Below, in pieces: positions 1 through 11,418 of a stretch of 64,000 nt of DNA; position 1 is the stretch's first letter, and each line of letters starts with the position of its first letter. This stretch comes from Litoditis marina. Lineage: Eukaryota > Nematoda > Chromadorea > Rhabditida > Rhabditidae. Position numbers and translations under genes: made by a program. A model generated the notes under the pieces. That model had not been told where the DNA came from. It ran no database searches and was given only the letters and a program-made list of their open reading frames with translations. The stretch lies in contig OZ038440.1 of the NCBI GenBank assembly GCA_964036275.1, positions 1,798,001 through 1,862,000 on the forward strand. The letters are read 5' to 3'.

Positions 1-116
1 TTCATGGTTAATATATATATATATATATATAGCTCTATTGGTACGTTCAGTGGCACGTTGTCGAGGGCTGAGTGAACATGATACGAACGTTTTATCTCTG
101 AAGGGTTCAAACTGGC

Positions 117-294
117 TATACTTCCTATCATTCGCACTGAGACGATTTTCGTTTTGCCATCTCTTACTGCATGAATTCATTAACGTGTTGCTATAAAGGC
201 AAGAAATCGCTTCAAAAATTTCAACATAGTGGAAAGCCACCTGGAAATTCATTGGCGCGCTGCCAATATCTCAGTGGGAATGGCGAGAACTATA
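117..294. repeat. MITE family 1, copy A (inverted-repeat element)
   Basis: The two ends are imperfect inverted repeats: the left end reads TATACTTCCTATCATTCGCA and the right end read backwards begins TATAGTTCTCGCCATTCCCA. The right arm contains the family marker GGCGCGCTGCCAA. Related copies lie at 5887-6124 and 11626-11853. No coding capacity was seen. This copy lies upstream of the acyl-CoA synthetase start; the first 30 bases of the window are a TA microsatellite, and nothing else was recognised before position 613. Confidence 0.6.
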
Positions 295-612
295 AGTTGT
301 TTGAGCTTCAGCTCAGTGATGGTGTGACATGGCAAACAGTCATGTATTTCTGGGTGTATACTTCAAAAGATACCACATTTTTCTTATTTTCGTATTTCTC
401 TAGGCAAAACTCTCATAAACAAAATAATAATGTTTATTTTGGAGATATCTGATACCAACGCTCTAGTTCAACTATTATAATTATAAAAAATTAAAAGAGA
501 GTGATACTCTATTTGTACTGTTCAAAGATAACATTTCTTGTAATTGCTCAACATGATTCGATTTTTTTTTCTAATGAATTTAAGTTTTAGAAAAGTGAAG
601 AGTGATATTTGA

Positions 613-3449
613 ATGGCAATCCCGTCTAGACTGCCGCACCAGAATGTGCCGGGAATCCCGTTTCACGAGTATTTCTTCAAAACAACGAAACCATACTCGG
701 ACAATGTTGCGATGGTGAGTTCGAAAAACTTTCCATTTTTTTCTGTTTCAGGTCTGTGTTGAATGATTTGGTCGTCGTTTTATTACTTCTTATACTTTCT
801 TTTCAATGAATTTCTCAATTAATTATTCTATAGTTCATCGTTTACGAGTAAAGAATGTTCTTAGAGTACTAAACTGGCCTCCACCGTGATTCATTCTGTT
901 TTCTCAGATCAACCACAGAACGAAGGAGACTCACACGTTCTCTGATCTACACAAACAAGCCAGGAAGATCGGAACTGCCCTGGTCAACCTTGGGGTGGAA
1001 AAGGGAGAGGTATTCTCCCAAAATAAATATATTAGAAACTGAATAGTCACGTAAATGTAGCATTTTAATAAAGACTCGTGCACTTTGTCATTGCACGTTT
1101 TTTAATTCTGCTGTGTTCAATATATTTCACGTGACTGTGCAGCTGACTAACAGTATACATTCAAGCCAAGTTTTGCCAATTTCACCTCTCATAGTATTTA
1201 TTGCAGTACAATTCAACCTTTTCATCTTTCTCTAAAAGGGTCTTCAAACGCTTTCTGAACCTGATCAAACAACCTATTACGTTACAGGTAGTTGTTCTGT
1301 GCATGGATAACTCCCCTGAGGCGGTGTACATCTTACTGGGGATCTCATTTGCGGGTGCGGCTGCCAGTACACTGTCGCCGAGGTTGCACGCAGGTCAGAT
1401 CTGAAAATCATATGAAAGTCAGAATACATGTTAGGGGTTCTTTTCCAATGCCGGCCTATTTTATGACCGATTGCTATGAATGTCAAAACACGTTATAGGG
1501 CTCAATCTTCCAGAAGCGGAATTTACAGTCTCTATGAATGTCAAAACACAGTCAGGGTTTGTTTTTCAATTCCGGCCTGTTTGATGACTGTTTCAGTATC
1601 TCGCTGTGTAAGTAGTTTGGTCCTTCCAATAAGAAATAAGAATTTCGGATGGATGTCTTAAAAAATAGGTTTCCGGTTCACGAACATGCTTTTACGATCG
1701 TGAACGATGACAAACAGCGAAGAAGTTTTTTTAGAATTACTCTCGTTTCAGAAGAAATGCGAGATCAAATACTGGAATCGGAGACGCGGTTTTTGTTCGT
1801 TGACCCGTTGGGTTTGGAGGCGGTCGACATGGTTTTCCAGGAAAATATTCGCGAACATAGGGTGAGATTTCTCGAGAATTTGTCCCTCACAAAGACTTTC
1901 TTCTTTGTAGTTTCATCTCTACACACAGCAAGTTTTTTTTTACTTCAACTGAAATTCAGAAATAAAACTATGAACAGACTTTTTTGACTTAAAAAAGTAA
2001 TTTGTTTTTACGGACACACACATATAGTTTATTCAGTAGTCGTACTGAGAGCGCCGTTGGGAGTTAGTTACCACTTTTCGAACTTCGAAAGATCTTTTAA
2101 AATTCCATAGTTACAGTTGTAATTCAGAACATTGAAACGCTGTAATGGTTGTATCTCAGATAATTTGCACTGGTTCAAGAGAAGCCTCGAACGGATATCC
2201 CATATTAGTCGATCTCAATTATGCTGGTACGTTTATGAGTTTCTGTACATTGAATACTTTCTTTTCTAATTTTATAATGAATTTGTATGGTTGTAAAAAA
2301 CGCATATTTGTTTTTGTTGAAAAGTTTTTCTACCGTCATACCACCCAATGCCAGACCCCGTAATAATTTGCCAACACAACCGCGAGGACTATAGTGAGTG
2401 CCAAATTTATAAATTTCTGTCTTTCGCCGGAATCGAACCTGCGAGCAAAAGATTGTAGTAGGACGCTCACCACTGCGCTATGAGAGCACACAGCGGGCAA
2501 CCTTTGGAATGGAAGAGATGTGTGCTTACACAGTGCTATAGTGAGATATACAGTACCCTACCGCCTTTCCGTTGGCGAAGACTATAGCGAACAAGCTCGA
2601 AGCAGTCCATAGTGAGCTTTTGTGTAAAATTATTGATTACAATGTTGAGCCTCAAAATGCATAGTTAAAAGACACATCAGACTACATAATGAAGTTTTGA
2701 CAGTTTCGTCTGGAAAAACTGTCTAGACTTTTAGGTAGCCAGAGAGTGAAGTTCCCGATCATCTTCCCCCAGGAGGACATGGTATACCTTCCATTCTCCA
2801 GTGGAATTCACGGTTCACGCAAGGGAATAGTCACCACGCACTACGTCATGAATGCCAAGACCGCAGCCGCATACAAGTAGGTTGAGCTTCAAAAGTCGAA
2901 CTTGATATGATTGTTTTTATATTTGTTGTTTGCTTTCTTACTAGACCAAACACGAAGTATCAAGATGATGTATCACGAAATACCGAGGTTCAAAGAAAAT
3001 ATAGGACGTCGAGAATGTTTTTATATTGTTTCTTCTCTTTCATCTTCTCATTCCACTTTTGTCGTACATCCGTGTGCCGGTGTGCGTAATAAATGAAAAC
3101 ATATATTTTGAGCTAATACAAACTAATACAATTCAGCGGAAGCTCACTTTCAAATTATTCAATCAAAAGCCATAAGCTAGGTTTGGTAACTATTTTGGAA
3201 TATAAACTAAGTTATGAATAATGTACTTTAGTGAACGCTTGATCTATTATCCTTTCAGTCCCGAGTTCTACGTGCATCCTGAACCGGGAGAGCATACTGT
3301 AGCGATCCTGCCCTTCAACAAACAAATGGGTCTCGAAACTCTTCTGATATCCCTTATGAATGGAGCCACAGTGATAACTGCAGGGGTACAATGCGTGCAC
3401 ACGTTTCTCAAGTGCATTGAACAGTACGAGGTATGACCACTCTGATAAC

Positions 3450-3543
<94 letters not shown>

Positions 3544-6500
3544 TAAGCCAAAAAACGTGCATTTTCATAAACTTATGATAGAATACACTCGCGTTTTTTG
3601 TTGATATAGTGCTTACATGAGCTGCGTGAGTAGGTAGGTAGTTCCCTACCTGGGTCTCTTCAAAAACATACAAACATACTCTCTCCGCTCGTATACAGTC
3701 AAAAACTTGAAAAGGAGTGTTGAAGGTTGAGAAAGAGAGAAATACAGACAAAAGAGAAAGACAGAGAGAGAGAGAGAGAGATATTTGTATTTTTTTTGTA
3801 ATCCTTCTCAGGTGAAAATCGTGAACATGGGTCCTCTAGTGATGTCGCTCATGATAAGGGAGACAGATAATCACGACTACACTATTCGCTCCCTTGTTAC
3901 CGTAATCACCGGCACTGCTCCAGTGACAAAAGGACTTCACGAGCATTTCATGGAGACCTTCCCTTCTGTCAAGTACATCGTTCCAAGTGAGTACATAAAT
4001 TCATGTTTCATTTTCATTTTTCACTTCGCGTCGTTTCGAGGCGGTGATCATCATACATATCACATTCTCGTCAAAACGTCTTCTTGTGCAGTAGTGGTAC
4101 AGTTGATTCCTCATGGTGGACATTCGTATGTTCTGAGACAGAACCAGCTGACGACGAATTGACTGTGAATATGAATTCCTGTTAAGAATACTGGCCGGCG
4201 TTTCCCAGTCGCTCGTGGCCAGGACTTTACATCTTGTCTCGGTCAGACTAGTTACCTGAATGGAATACACGTAGAGTATTTGGATGGAAACAGGATAACA
4301 GGGACTCGTCCATCGACCGGCTGCCACTAGACCAGATAGAAAAGTAATATGAGAAATAATATGAGAAATAACCTCTACTTACAAAAGATTGGGGAGTTCC
4401 GGAAAAGATGGTGAATATACTCGAACTAAACTAAAAGTATTATATAAACAATAAATTGCAATAATGAAAACGGAGTAATAGAAAGTTTCGAACATACTTC
4501 AGCCTACGGTATGACTGAAGTCGGCGTGATAACCCGCGGTCAACCGAGTTCAAAGTTCACAACGACCTGCGGGGCTCTCGTATCTGGGATGGAGTTGAAG
4601 GTGAGACTCGAAAAAGCAGCAAACTTGTAATCTAGAAAACGCCTTCAAAACATAAAGATTCATTGGTTGTGTTCTGTTTGCGTGAACAAATTCACGTCCC
4701 AAAGAGTAAATATCTCTGTCAATCTCCATAACACTCGAACCCAATTGGAAAATCACGAAATACACCACATTTTTTGGCAAATAGAACTGGTGTTCATAAC
4801 ATGTGAACAAACAAATGATGCCTTGTTTCGCATACATACAATAAAGGTTTCCGATTTGATATCCGGACTGGAGTTGGGTCCGAATGAGAAGGGACACATA
4901 TTTGTGCGGGGACCGAGTGCCATGTCCCCATATCTGAACAACATCGAGGCAACCGAAGAAGTACTGCAAAAGGGATGGAGAAAAACTGGTAGGTCAAATG
5001 ATTTATGGGGTCCTATCAAAGTTGATTATGCGTTAGAGCGTAAGCATGCATGAAGATAAGGACTAAAACCTGTCGTAGTTTGATTAGTAACTACGGCATA
5101 ACATACAAGTGTTTGGTAGAAACATTAGCTTGTCTCTTACATCATGTCCATGGCAGAGTTGTAGTTTGAACTCGATACAATACACGCCATAAGTTACGAG
5201 TTATGATCAGACACATAAATAAACTACAATCACAGTGGGATAGAACTGTCATGATTTGTCTCCCATGTTCGGGTGGAACATTCTAGTACCCTTTCGATGG
5301 TTTAGGCGACATCGGATACTACGATGAACAGGAAAACGTATACATTGTGGACAAAACAAAGGAAATGATCAAAGTACACGGATTCCAGGTAGATACAATT
5401 ATTAGTATCCGTTATTAGTAGCTGTGAATGCTGGTATACGCCTCTACGACTCCTTTATTCTCCAGAGCATGAAAGCTGGATGATACCGGCACTTTTATTC
5501 CAACCTGCGTCTCACACTGTACATCATTATTACATTATTTGACGTGAGTCGTATCCCGGCGGGACAGAGTAATATCGTATGTTTGCCGAGAAATACATGG
5601 GATCGAAACACCGGAATGTACCTGAATGCGACCTTAAAGAATGACAATTATGTGGACCAATCCCGTGACATCGGTCCTTTAAACTGCAATTGAAAAATAT
5701 ATTGCGGTTTAAAGGACTGAAGCGTTGCGATTGGACCACATAATCGTCCTTCTTTAAACTGAACTGATATAAACTGACCGCGTACCAATATCGACGAAGA
5801 TCACGTAGTATCTTGACTATTGAGGACAGCGCTAGTACGTGAAATAGCACGTGGAACCCGAAGGTTCAGCTCACGAGTTGTAAGCCATATAGTTCGCACA
5901 TTTCCCAACTGGACTTGGGCAGCTTGCCAATGAAATTTCAAGGTAGTTTTTGAACATGTTGAAATACTTCCAAACAATAGAAATTTATGTGAAGGGTGCT
6001 TCCCCTTTGTTGCAATCCGTGTTCGAGAGAACTTTCTGTAAAATATGAGTTTTCTCTAAATAACAGTCTTCCAAAGTTTTTGGCGCGCTGCCAACGAGTC
6101 CAGTTGGGAAATGTGAGCACTATACCTTTGTTCCACGTTCCATCACTAATTGTGAGAGTTCGCAAGAGCTTGTGATGCTGGCATGTCGCGGTAGCATGAT
6201 CCGGTTTTTCTCCCGAATACTGCTACGCCTTGAGATCCCTGCACGATGTAAGAGCAGAAGTTACATCTATTTGACGAGACGGAGTTTGGGATCAGACATT
6301 CAAATTACTAGTTGGATCTCTCAAGAGAAAAAAAAACATGGCCATAGGGTAAAAAACAGTTGATAACCGTTGTCGTGAATCAACTACAATTCCAACCTAT
6401 TGTACTTGGTGGAAGGTGATCCCGACAGAACTGGAATCCGTTCTACTCGAACATCCGGCGGTCGAGGAAGCAGTCGTCGTGCCAATTGATGACGAAGACA

Positions 6501-7366
6501 CCGGGGAACGGTGGGGAATGACACTAATCAAGAGAATGAGAAAGTAGAATTCATAGTCTGTTCCACGCGGTTATATCTACGCTAGTATCTACAGTAGTAG
6601 GCTCGAATATCCAAATCAACGTTCGGTATTTTTAGGGCTTTCGTAGTGATGACAAATTAGTTATTAGTATCGTGCTTTCTACCGCACAAAAAACGCTAAA
6701 AATCTTATACACTTTTTAAATAAATATTTTGGACTGATTTCACTTCTCGAAATAGGTCTAGATGTAGATCAAGTGATATTTAATTTGTTTAGGCCAGTTG
6801 CTTTCATCGTGGTGAAACCCGGACATTTGGTCACTCCCGTGCAAGTACAGGAGTACGTTAATGGTTCGTGTAACTCGTGTCATGGGCTAAACCAGAACAA
6901 CGCGTGTACACTACTCAGAACATACAATCAATGGATATGTGTTCTCGCTGAAATACTGAAGTTAATGTGATGTAGTATTGGTGAACTCACATATAGAGGG
7001 TCAGTTTTGACACCATCGCTCAAGTTCAAAACGTGTGGAACGTTTGAGAACCCAATGGTTATGTGCACAAGTGCTTATAAATCCTTACATCACGTGCTTT
7101 TGAACTTGTAATTTGTGTATATGAAAGGTGTGATAAGTAGAACTCCCTCGGAACGAATCTATGCGAACGAATGAATAGGTGTTTACAAGTTTACATAGCA
7201 TGTAAATGAATACGTAATTATGCAAATTTCCTCAGAACGTGTGGTCCGTTTCAAGAGACTGGTCGGCGTGAACATAGCCCAGACGTTGCCCCGATCTCCG
7301 TGCGGAAACCCCCTTCGACGACTATTGAGCGAGGCAGCTGTTCTCAATGCACATAACATACCATAA
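613..7366 (+). CDS. Acyl-CoA synthetase / 4-coumarate-CoA ligase-like protein, possible pseudoenzyme (14 exons, 531 aa)
   Basis: Exons read at 613-714, 908-1009, 1288-1393, 1752-1861, 2160-2226, 2735-2876, 3259-3430, 3812-3986, 4503-4600, 4847-4988, 5306-5388, 6416-6510, 6793-6863 and 7236-7366; all join in phase into 531 residues, close to the usual 4CL/ACS length. ANL superfamily landmarks are present in order: a P-loop region near residues 180-193, TYGMTE at 326-331, GDIGYYDE near 406 and [13 protein letters not shown] just after. Family members activate carboxylic acids to acyl-AMP and transfer them to CoA. Two key sites are abnormal: the P-loop reads [10 protein letters not shown] where the family has roughly SSGTTGLPKG, and the C-terminal motif reads [12 protein letters not shown], with Asn513 where the adenylation lysine is expected. 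The C-terminus is not a peroxisomal SKL signal. Assignment to the family is firm; activity and substrate are doubtful. Confidence 0.87.
2390..2588 (-). repeat. tRNA-derived SINE-like element, copy A
   Basis: On the minus strand this 199-bp stretch matches 10407-10607 over its full length with scattered differences. It contains a tRNA-type A box and a B box (GGTTCGATTCC on the minus strand, plus positions 2429-2439), with shared non-tRNA sequence on both sides, ending in a common AT-rich tail. The T-arm pairs imperfectly and no acceptor stem closes, so it is not a functional tRNA. It lies in intron 5 of the acyl-CoA synthetase gene, antisense to it. Confidence 0.6.
3449..3542. repeat. (AAT)n microsatellite
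   Basis: About 31 uninterrupted AAT units in intron 7 of the acyl-CoA synthetase gene. Read on the minus strand it gives a poly-leucine tract that is an artefact. A short GA run follows at about 3760-3781, just before the next exon. Confidence 0.95.
5634..5758. repeat. MITE family 2 (TTAA-ended), copy A
   Basis: A 125-bp inverted-repeat element whose ends read TTAAAGAATGACAATTATGT and, inverted, TTAAAGAAGGACGATTATGT. The interior is also largely self-complementary. An almost identical copy lies at 34529-34652. It lies in intron 11 of the acyl-CoA synthetase gene. TTAA at both edges would fit a TTAA target-site duplication of piggyBac-type elements, which is inference. Confidence 0.75.
5887..6124. 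repeat. MITE family 1, copy B
   Basis: Left end TATAGTTCGCACATTTCCCA and right end inverted TATAGTGCTCACATTTCCCA, so the terminal repeats are better conserved here than in copy A. The right arm carries the GGCGCGCTGCCAA marker. It lies in intron 11 of the acyl-CoA synthetase gene, just after MITE family 2 copy A. Confidence 0.7.
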
Positions 7367-8799
7367 ATATATATACTATACAGTTGTTTGTTTGTTTATA
7401 TATTTCTCAACATTTGAAGAATGTGATCTTTGATCATCGAAGCAACTTGGAAATGGAAGAGAATGGGGGATAGCGGTTTATTGATTTGTTGGATAAACTT
7501 GTATGGTTGTTTTCCTAGCTTTTTAGACATGTTGTAGTTTGGTACACAGCAGAATACAGAGCGGATCAGACTACAAACATACCATGTTGATTCGGTTATT
7601 CGGTGTAGTTGACAGCGGGTGAAGATATGGGGCAAAACACTTGAGACCCTCTAGAGGGGTATTATAGAAAGACACTAATGAACCATCAATTCATGGCAAT
7701 TAGAAAGACTCGAAGTAACTAGCATAAATGTTTGTGTATGTGCCAAATAGGGTCGTTCTAAAACTTTAAAACAAAACTCGAAATCTCCTGAAACTCGAAA
7801 ACTCGAACATTCGAACTCGATTAACAACCCTCCAGTACCCCATCAACATTATGCATTAATTCTCTCGCACTTCTAAAACTCAATAACTGATGCATTTCCT
7901 AGTGAATAACAAGTTCAACTTCCTAGTGCCCGCCGAATAAATAATTCACGTTTGAGATAGTTGTTCTGATCAAATTGATCAACTTTTACGTGAATCTACG
8001 TGAACGTGAATCTTCGTGGAGGAAAGTTGTTTCACATTCTGGCCCACTTTACCGCAAATCTATTTTTCGAACTTTGAACAAAACAACTATTTCATTGAAG
8101 ACAGAAACTTGGTGTTATTCTGCGACGAACTGAACGTTACGATTTTTTAGCCGTTCTACATTTTGCCTACTTTCACGCAAATTTGTTTTAATTTGCAGAA
8201 AACAATTATGTTGTTGAAGACAAAAGCTTAGTGTTGTTCGGAGACCAACTGAAGTGTCGGATAATAAACTAGTGAAGATGGAGTCAAGTACACTAGAAGG
8301 TGGGAACCCGCGGGCAGGGGAGATCTACCACTATATTCACATCTCCATCTTAGTGGTATTCAAGATTCAAGATTTATTAGATCACTTCAAATCGTTACGA
8401 AATGCTGTTCCTTGACTGCCCTCCAGATATCTTTGTCTCTGCATACTCGGAATATCTCTTCGCCACGGATATTGGGGGGCCGGACTCGGCCAGTTCTATT
8501 GTAACTGTGAACTGCTTCGACGAACTTAATTTAAATTTTTAGTTTATTCACAGTCATTCACTTACTTATCAACATTTAAAGCTTGTGACAGCAAACTATC
8601 ACAGAAAGGGAGGAACTAAGCGAGAAAATATGAAATACATTATACATAGTATTTCAAGTTGGTTGTTTTCACAATGTGATTTTGAGAATTTGACCATGAT
8701 ACTTGTGATGATGAGGTTCGTGATGGAATAGATAGGGCGAGTTATATCGTATAGGTCTGCTTTGGGAGCGCGTGGTCTATACCAACGATAGCCAGTTCC
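7367..8799. other. Intergenic region after the acyl-CoA synthetase gene
   Basis: No convincing gene. It holds a short copy of the TCGAG repeat family at 7749-7831; the rest is AT-rich unique-looking sequence. Confidence 0.5.
7749..7831. repeat. TCGAG-repeat MITE, short copy
   Basis: Begins AGGGTCGTT and ends AACAACCCT, the terminal inverted repeat of a family whose interior is made of degenerate CTCGAA/TTCGAG units. Longer copies are at 26367-26701 and 31333-31780, a short one at 39569-39679 and a truncated one at 34491-34528. Confidence 0.6.
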
Positions 8800-9420
8800 A
8801 CCCCAACGTATCCATTTTGTGGGGGTTGGTATCCAATTATGGTGTAGTCTTCTCTGGGGCTACTTGATAAGTCACGTACAGTATCCAATACCAGCAGAGT
8901 GAATTGGAACCTCTCATCAGAAGTTGGATGCTCCTTAGAATGAGTTGGTCTAACGAGTTTCAGGTAGATAGATTTCAACATATTATGTCCTCGCCTACCA
9001 GGATAGTCAGTTTCATTACAACGTGTATCCATTTTCTGGCGGGTGGTATCTAATTATGGTGTAGTGTTCTACACCATAATTGCTTGATCAATCACGTTCA
9101 GTATCAATCAAAAACCAGTATAGTAAATTGAAACCCCCTTCTCAGAGGTTGGATACTCATAAGAATGGGCTGTCATATGAGTTTTCGATAGATCACAACG
9201 TGTCCATTTCTGGGTGGTTGGTATCCAATTATGGTGTAGTGTTCTCTGGGGCTACTTGATAAGTCACGTACAGTATCCAATACCAGCAGAGTGAATTGGA
9301 ACCTCTCATCAGACGTGGGCCACTCGTGAGAATAAGTTGTCTCATGAGTTTTAGATAGATCACAACGTGTATCCATTTCTGGGTGGTTGGTATCCAATTA
9401 TGGTGTAGTGTTCTCTGGGG
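8800..9420. repeat. Tandem repeat, about four units of roughly 165-215 bp
   Basis: The motif GGTATCCAATTATGGTGTAG and surrounding sequence recurs near 8823, 9047 (one mismatch), 9219 and 9388. The sequence between the motifs (TCACGTACAGTATCCAATAC, then CTCATCAGA) is also repeated, with indels. ORFs on the minus strand within it are repeats of one another and not supported as genes. Confidence 0.75.
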
Positions 9421-9659
9421 GTGCTTGACTGCTTCTATTGTGGCGACGTCTTCAAAGGCCGTCTGATTGCAACTTCAACCACTCAAGTGACCCTCATTCA
9501 GCCCCAGCCAATCCGCATCGCTTGCAGCTCGATATTGTTTCGATACAAATTATATAAATTAGTGAATACGGCTTATTTCAACCTTTTGACGTTCAACCTA
9601 ATCCGTTTTATAATACAGAGCTGATCAATTTCCACCGTAGATGTTTCGAACTTTGTGCT

Positions 9660-9860
9660 CATTTGGCTTCTGCCTCTCTCATTCACTATTTTCGGTCCTA
9701 TTCCCTTGTAATACCCTCTTTCTTTCTCCACCTCCCCCTCTCTATCTCTCTCATCCTCTTTCCCTTTCTCTCTCTCTCTTTCTCGATTCAACCCTCCTTC
9801 TTTTCCTTTCTCTCTTTCTCCCTCTCTCGTCCCCTGTACAAGTGCAGTTCTTTGGCCCTC
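9660..9860. repeat. Polypyrimidine (CT-rich) tract
   Basis: About 200 bases that are almost entirely C and T on the plus strand, with CTCTCTCT and TTTCTCCC units. It generates spurious Ser/Leu/Phe-rich and Arg/Glu-rich ORFs on the two strands. Confidence 0.85.
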
Positions 9861-10119
9861 CAGCCCCATCTTCCCCCTGCCAATTTGATCATCTACCGTA
9901 TCCGGCCGGAGGTGGCTCGTTTCGCGCTCCAATCGTAATCCGATTGAGACAATGGCAGCCTAATCTTCTTGTTTGCGGCCAATCTAGCCCCCTTAGCGGT
10001 ACCCGATCGGACCACTGATTGCCTGTCTCAACTAGTAACAATCCGGCTGTCACTTATTCTCTACCAGCCCCCTAAGTAGGTATAGGGTCCGCTGCTCCGA
10101 AGAAGGCCTAGGCCCGCTG

Positions 10120-10405
10120 AATTTGTAGTTTGGTCCCGTTGCTATTCCAACAAATGTCGCAATATCTGCTGTGTGCAGAGATCAAATTAGATTTGATTTA
10201 GTCATACGTTACAGATACAGGCTTCGCTCTTTCTGGCGTATACGTGCATACGTTTTGTAGTTTGGTCCCGATTCCTTTCCTTCGGGCTTCGCTCTTTCTG
10301 AAGCAGGACTACGGTGTATGTTGCCCTCCCGCTGTATTCGTAGTTTGGTCCCGTTACTTTTCGATCTTCTTGCTCTCACGCGCAGTTGCGATCCCAAGAG
10401 GTCAG
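10120..10405. repeat. Cluster of GTAGTTTGGTCCC dispersed-repeat motifs
   Basis: GTAGTTTGGTCCCG occurs three times (near 10126, 10257 and 10340), each followed by related sequence mentioning TTCGGGCTTCGCTCTTTCTG-like or GTTACTTTTCG-like text. The same motif, often with its inverted partner CAAACTACA, recurs at many other intergenic or intronic places in the window. Confidence 0.55.
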
Positions 10406-10406
10406 G

Positions 10407-10607
10407 GAGCTATAGTCGTCGCCAACGGAAAGGCGGGAGGGTACTGTATATCTCACTTTCCGCTGTGTACGCACACAAGTATTCGATTCCAAAGCTAGTC
10501 CATCATGTGCTCTAATAGAGCAGTGGTTAGCGCCCTGCTACGAAACTTTTGCTCGCAGGTTCGATTCTGGCGAGAGACGGAAATTTATAAATTTGGCACT
10601 CACTATA
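10407..10607 (+). repeat. tRNA-derived SINE-like element, copy B
   Basis: A 201-bp element homologous to 2390-2588 in inverted orientation. The tRNA-like part at about 10510-10575 has an A-box-like AGAGCAGTGGTTAGCG and a B box GGTTCGATTCT at 10558-10568. Non-tRNA head (GCCAACGGAAAGGCGG, GGGTACTGTATATCTCACT) and tail (AAATTTATAAATTTGGCACT) are shared by both copies. Intergenic. Confidence 0.62.
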
Positions 10608-10609
10608 CA

Positions 10610-11418
10610 GACTATTATCAGGGGAGAACGGGTGGATATTGTACATCCCTCTGAGCCGCTTATTCGTTGCTTGGTCCTTCATATGAAATTTTCGTATTGG
10701 GGCTCGTGGCCAAATCGAAATACAACAATGCCACTCCCAATATCTATCATTTAACTTCGGGGAGCTGAGCGCGGTTTATGGTTGACTGTCTTTTATATGT
10801 GCTGAGTCTTGCTTGATCCCTATTTCATCACTTCAGGGTGCAAATAAGTTGGTTGTATTTTGTTAGGGAAATTCGATTCCAGCTTACAATAATACTTTTA
10901 ATATTTTGTATGATGTGGTGAGCGTGTTTCGTACAAAGTCACAGGAACAACAAACAGTGTCATCGCAGTTTTGAGAAATTCATCACATCTCCAAATTGTT
11001 TCTATTTCCACAAATGCTTCATGTTCTACGTGTAACTCGTGCGAAAAATGCACTTTTGATTCTTTCATTCAAAAATATCCAATCAGATTCCGGTGGTTTT
11101 TGTTTCCTTACATTGTACGTATTTTGCGCCCCTGTGTAGTTTTAGTGTCGAACAAGATCTGAGGCGTTTATTTTCTCATAAAACGTCACAAGTTTACTAA
11201 TTTCTCACAGAAAATGAATATTTCACAAGCTACGTTCCATCTGCTGTTGCTCTAGTTTCTCATCAGAAGTTCGTGACATGTTTCTCAGCACGTTCTATTT
11301 TAAATGTCATAAAAAACTCATTCACCTTTTCAATTCATTCCAGGTGAAACTAATAGTCCATATATTAATAAAATATAAATGTTCCAGGAGCAATCTCTAT
11401 CATATTTAATACATCGCC
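10610..11418. other. Intergenic region upstream of the homeobox gene
   Basis: No gene or repeat was recognised. It probably contains the promoter of the homeobox gene, but no single element could be supported. Confidence 0.4.

Noticed and set aside
2425..2495. Candidate functional tRNA gene (minus strand) and its counterpart at 10510-10575
   Set aside because: A and B boxes are present but the acceptor stem does not pair and the anticodon stem is not formed; both copies have the same extra flanks, so a SINE-like repeat fits better.
3212..3751. 179-codon minus-strand ORF with a long poly-leucine run
   Set aside because: The leucines come from the (AAT)n microsatellite, and the frame runs antisense through an exon of the acyl-CoA synthetase gene.
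9573..9932. 119-codon minus-strand ORF rich in Arg/Glu/Gly and plus-strand Ser/Leu/Phe ORFs
   Set aside because: Translations of a polypyrimidine tract on both strands; low complexity and no start or splice context.
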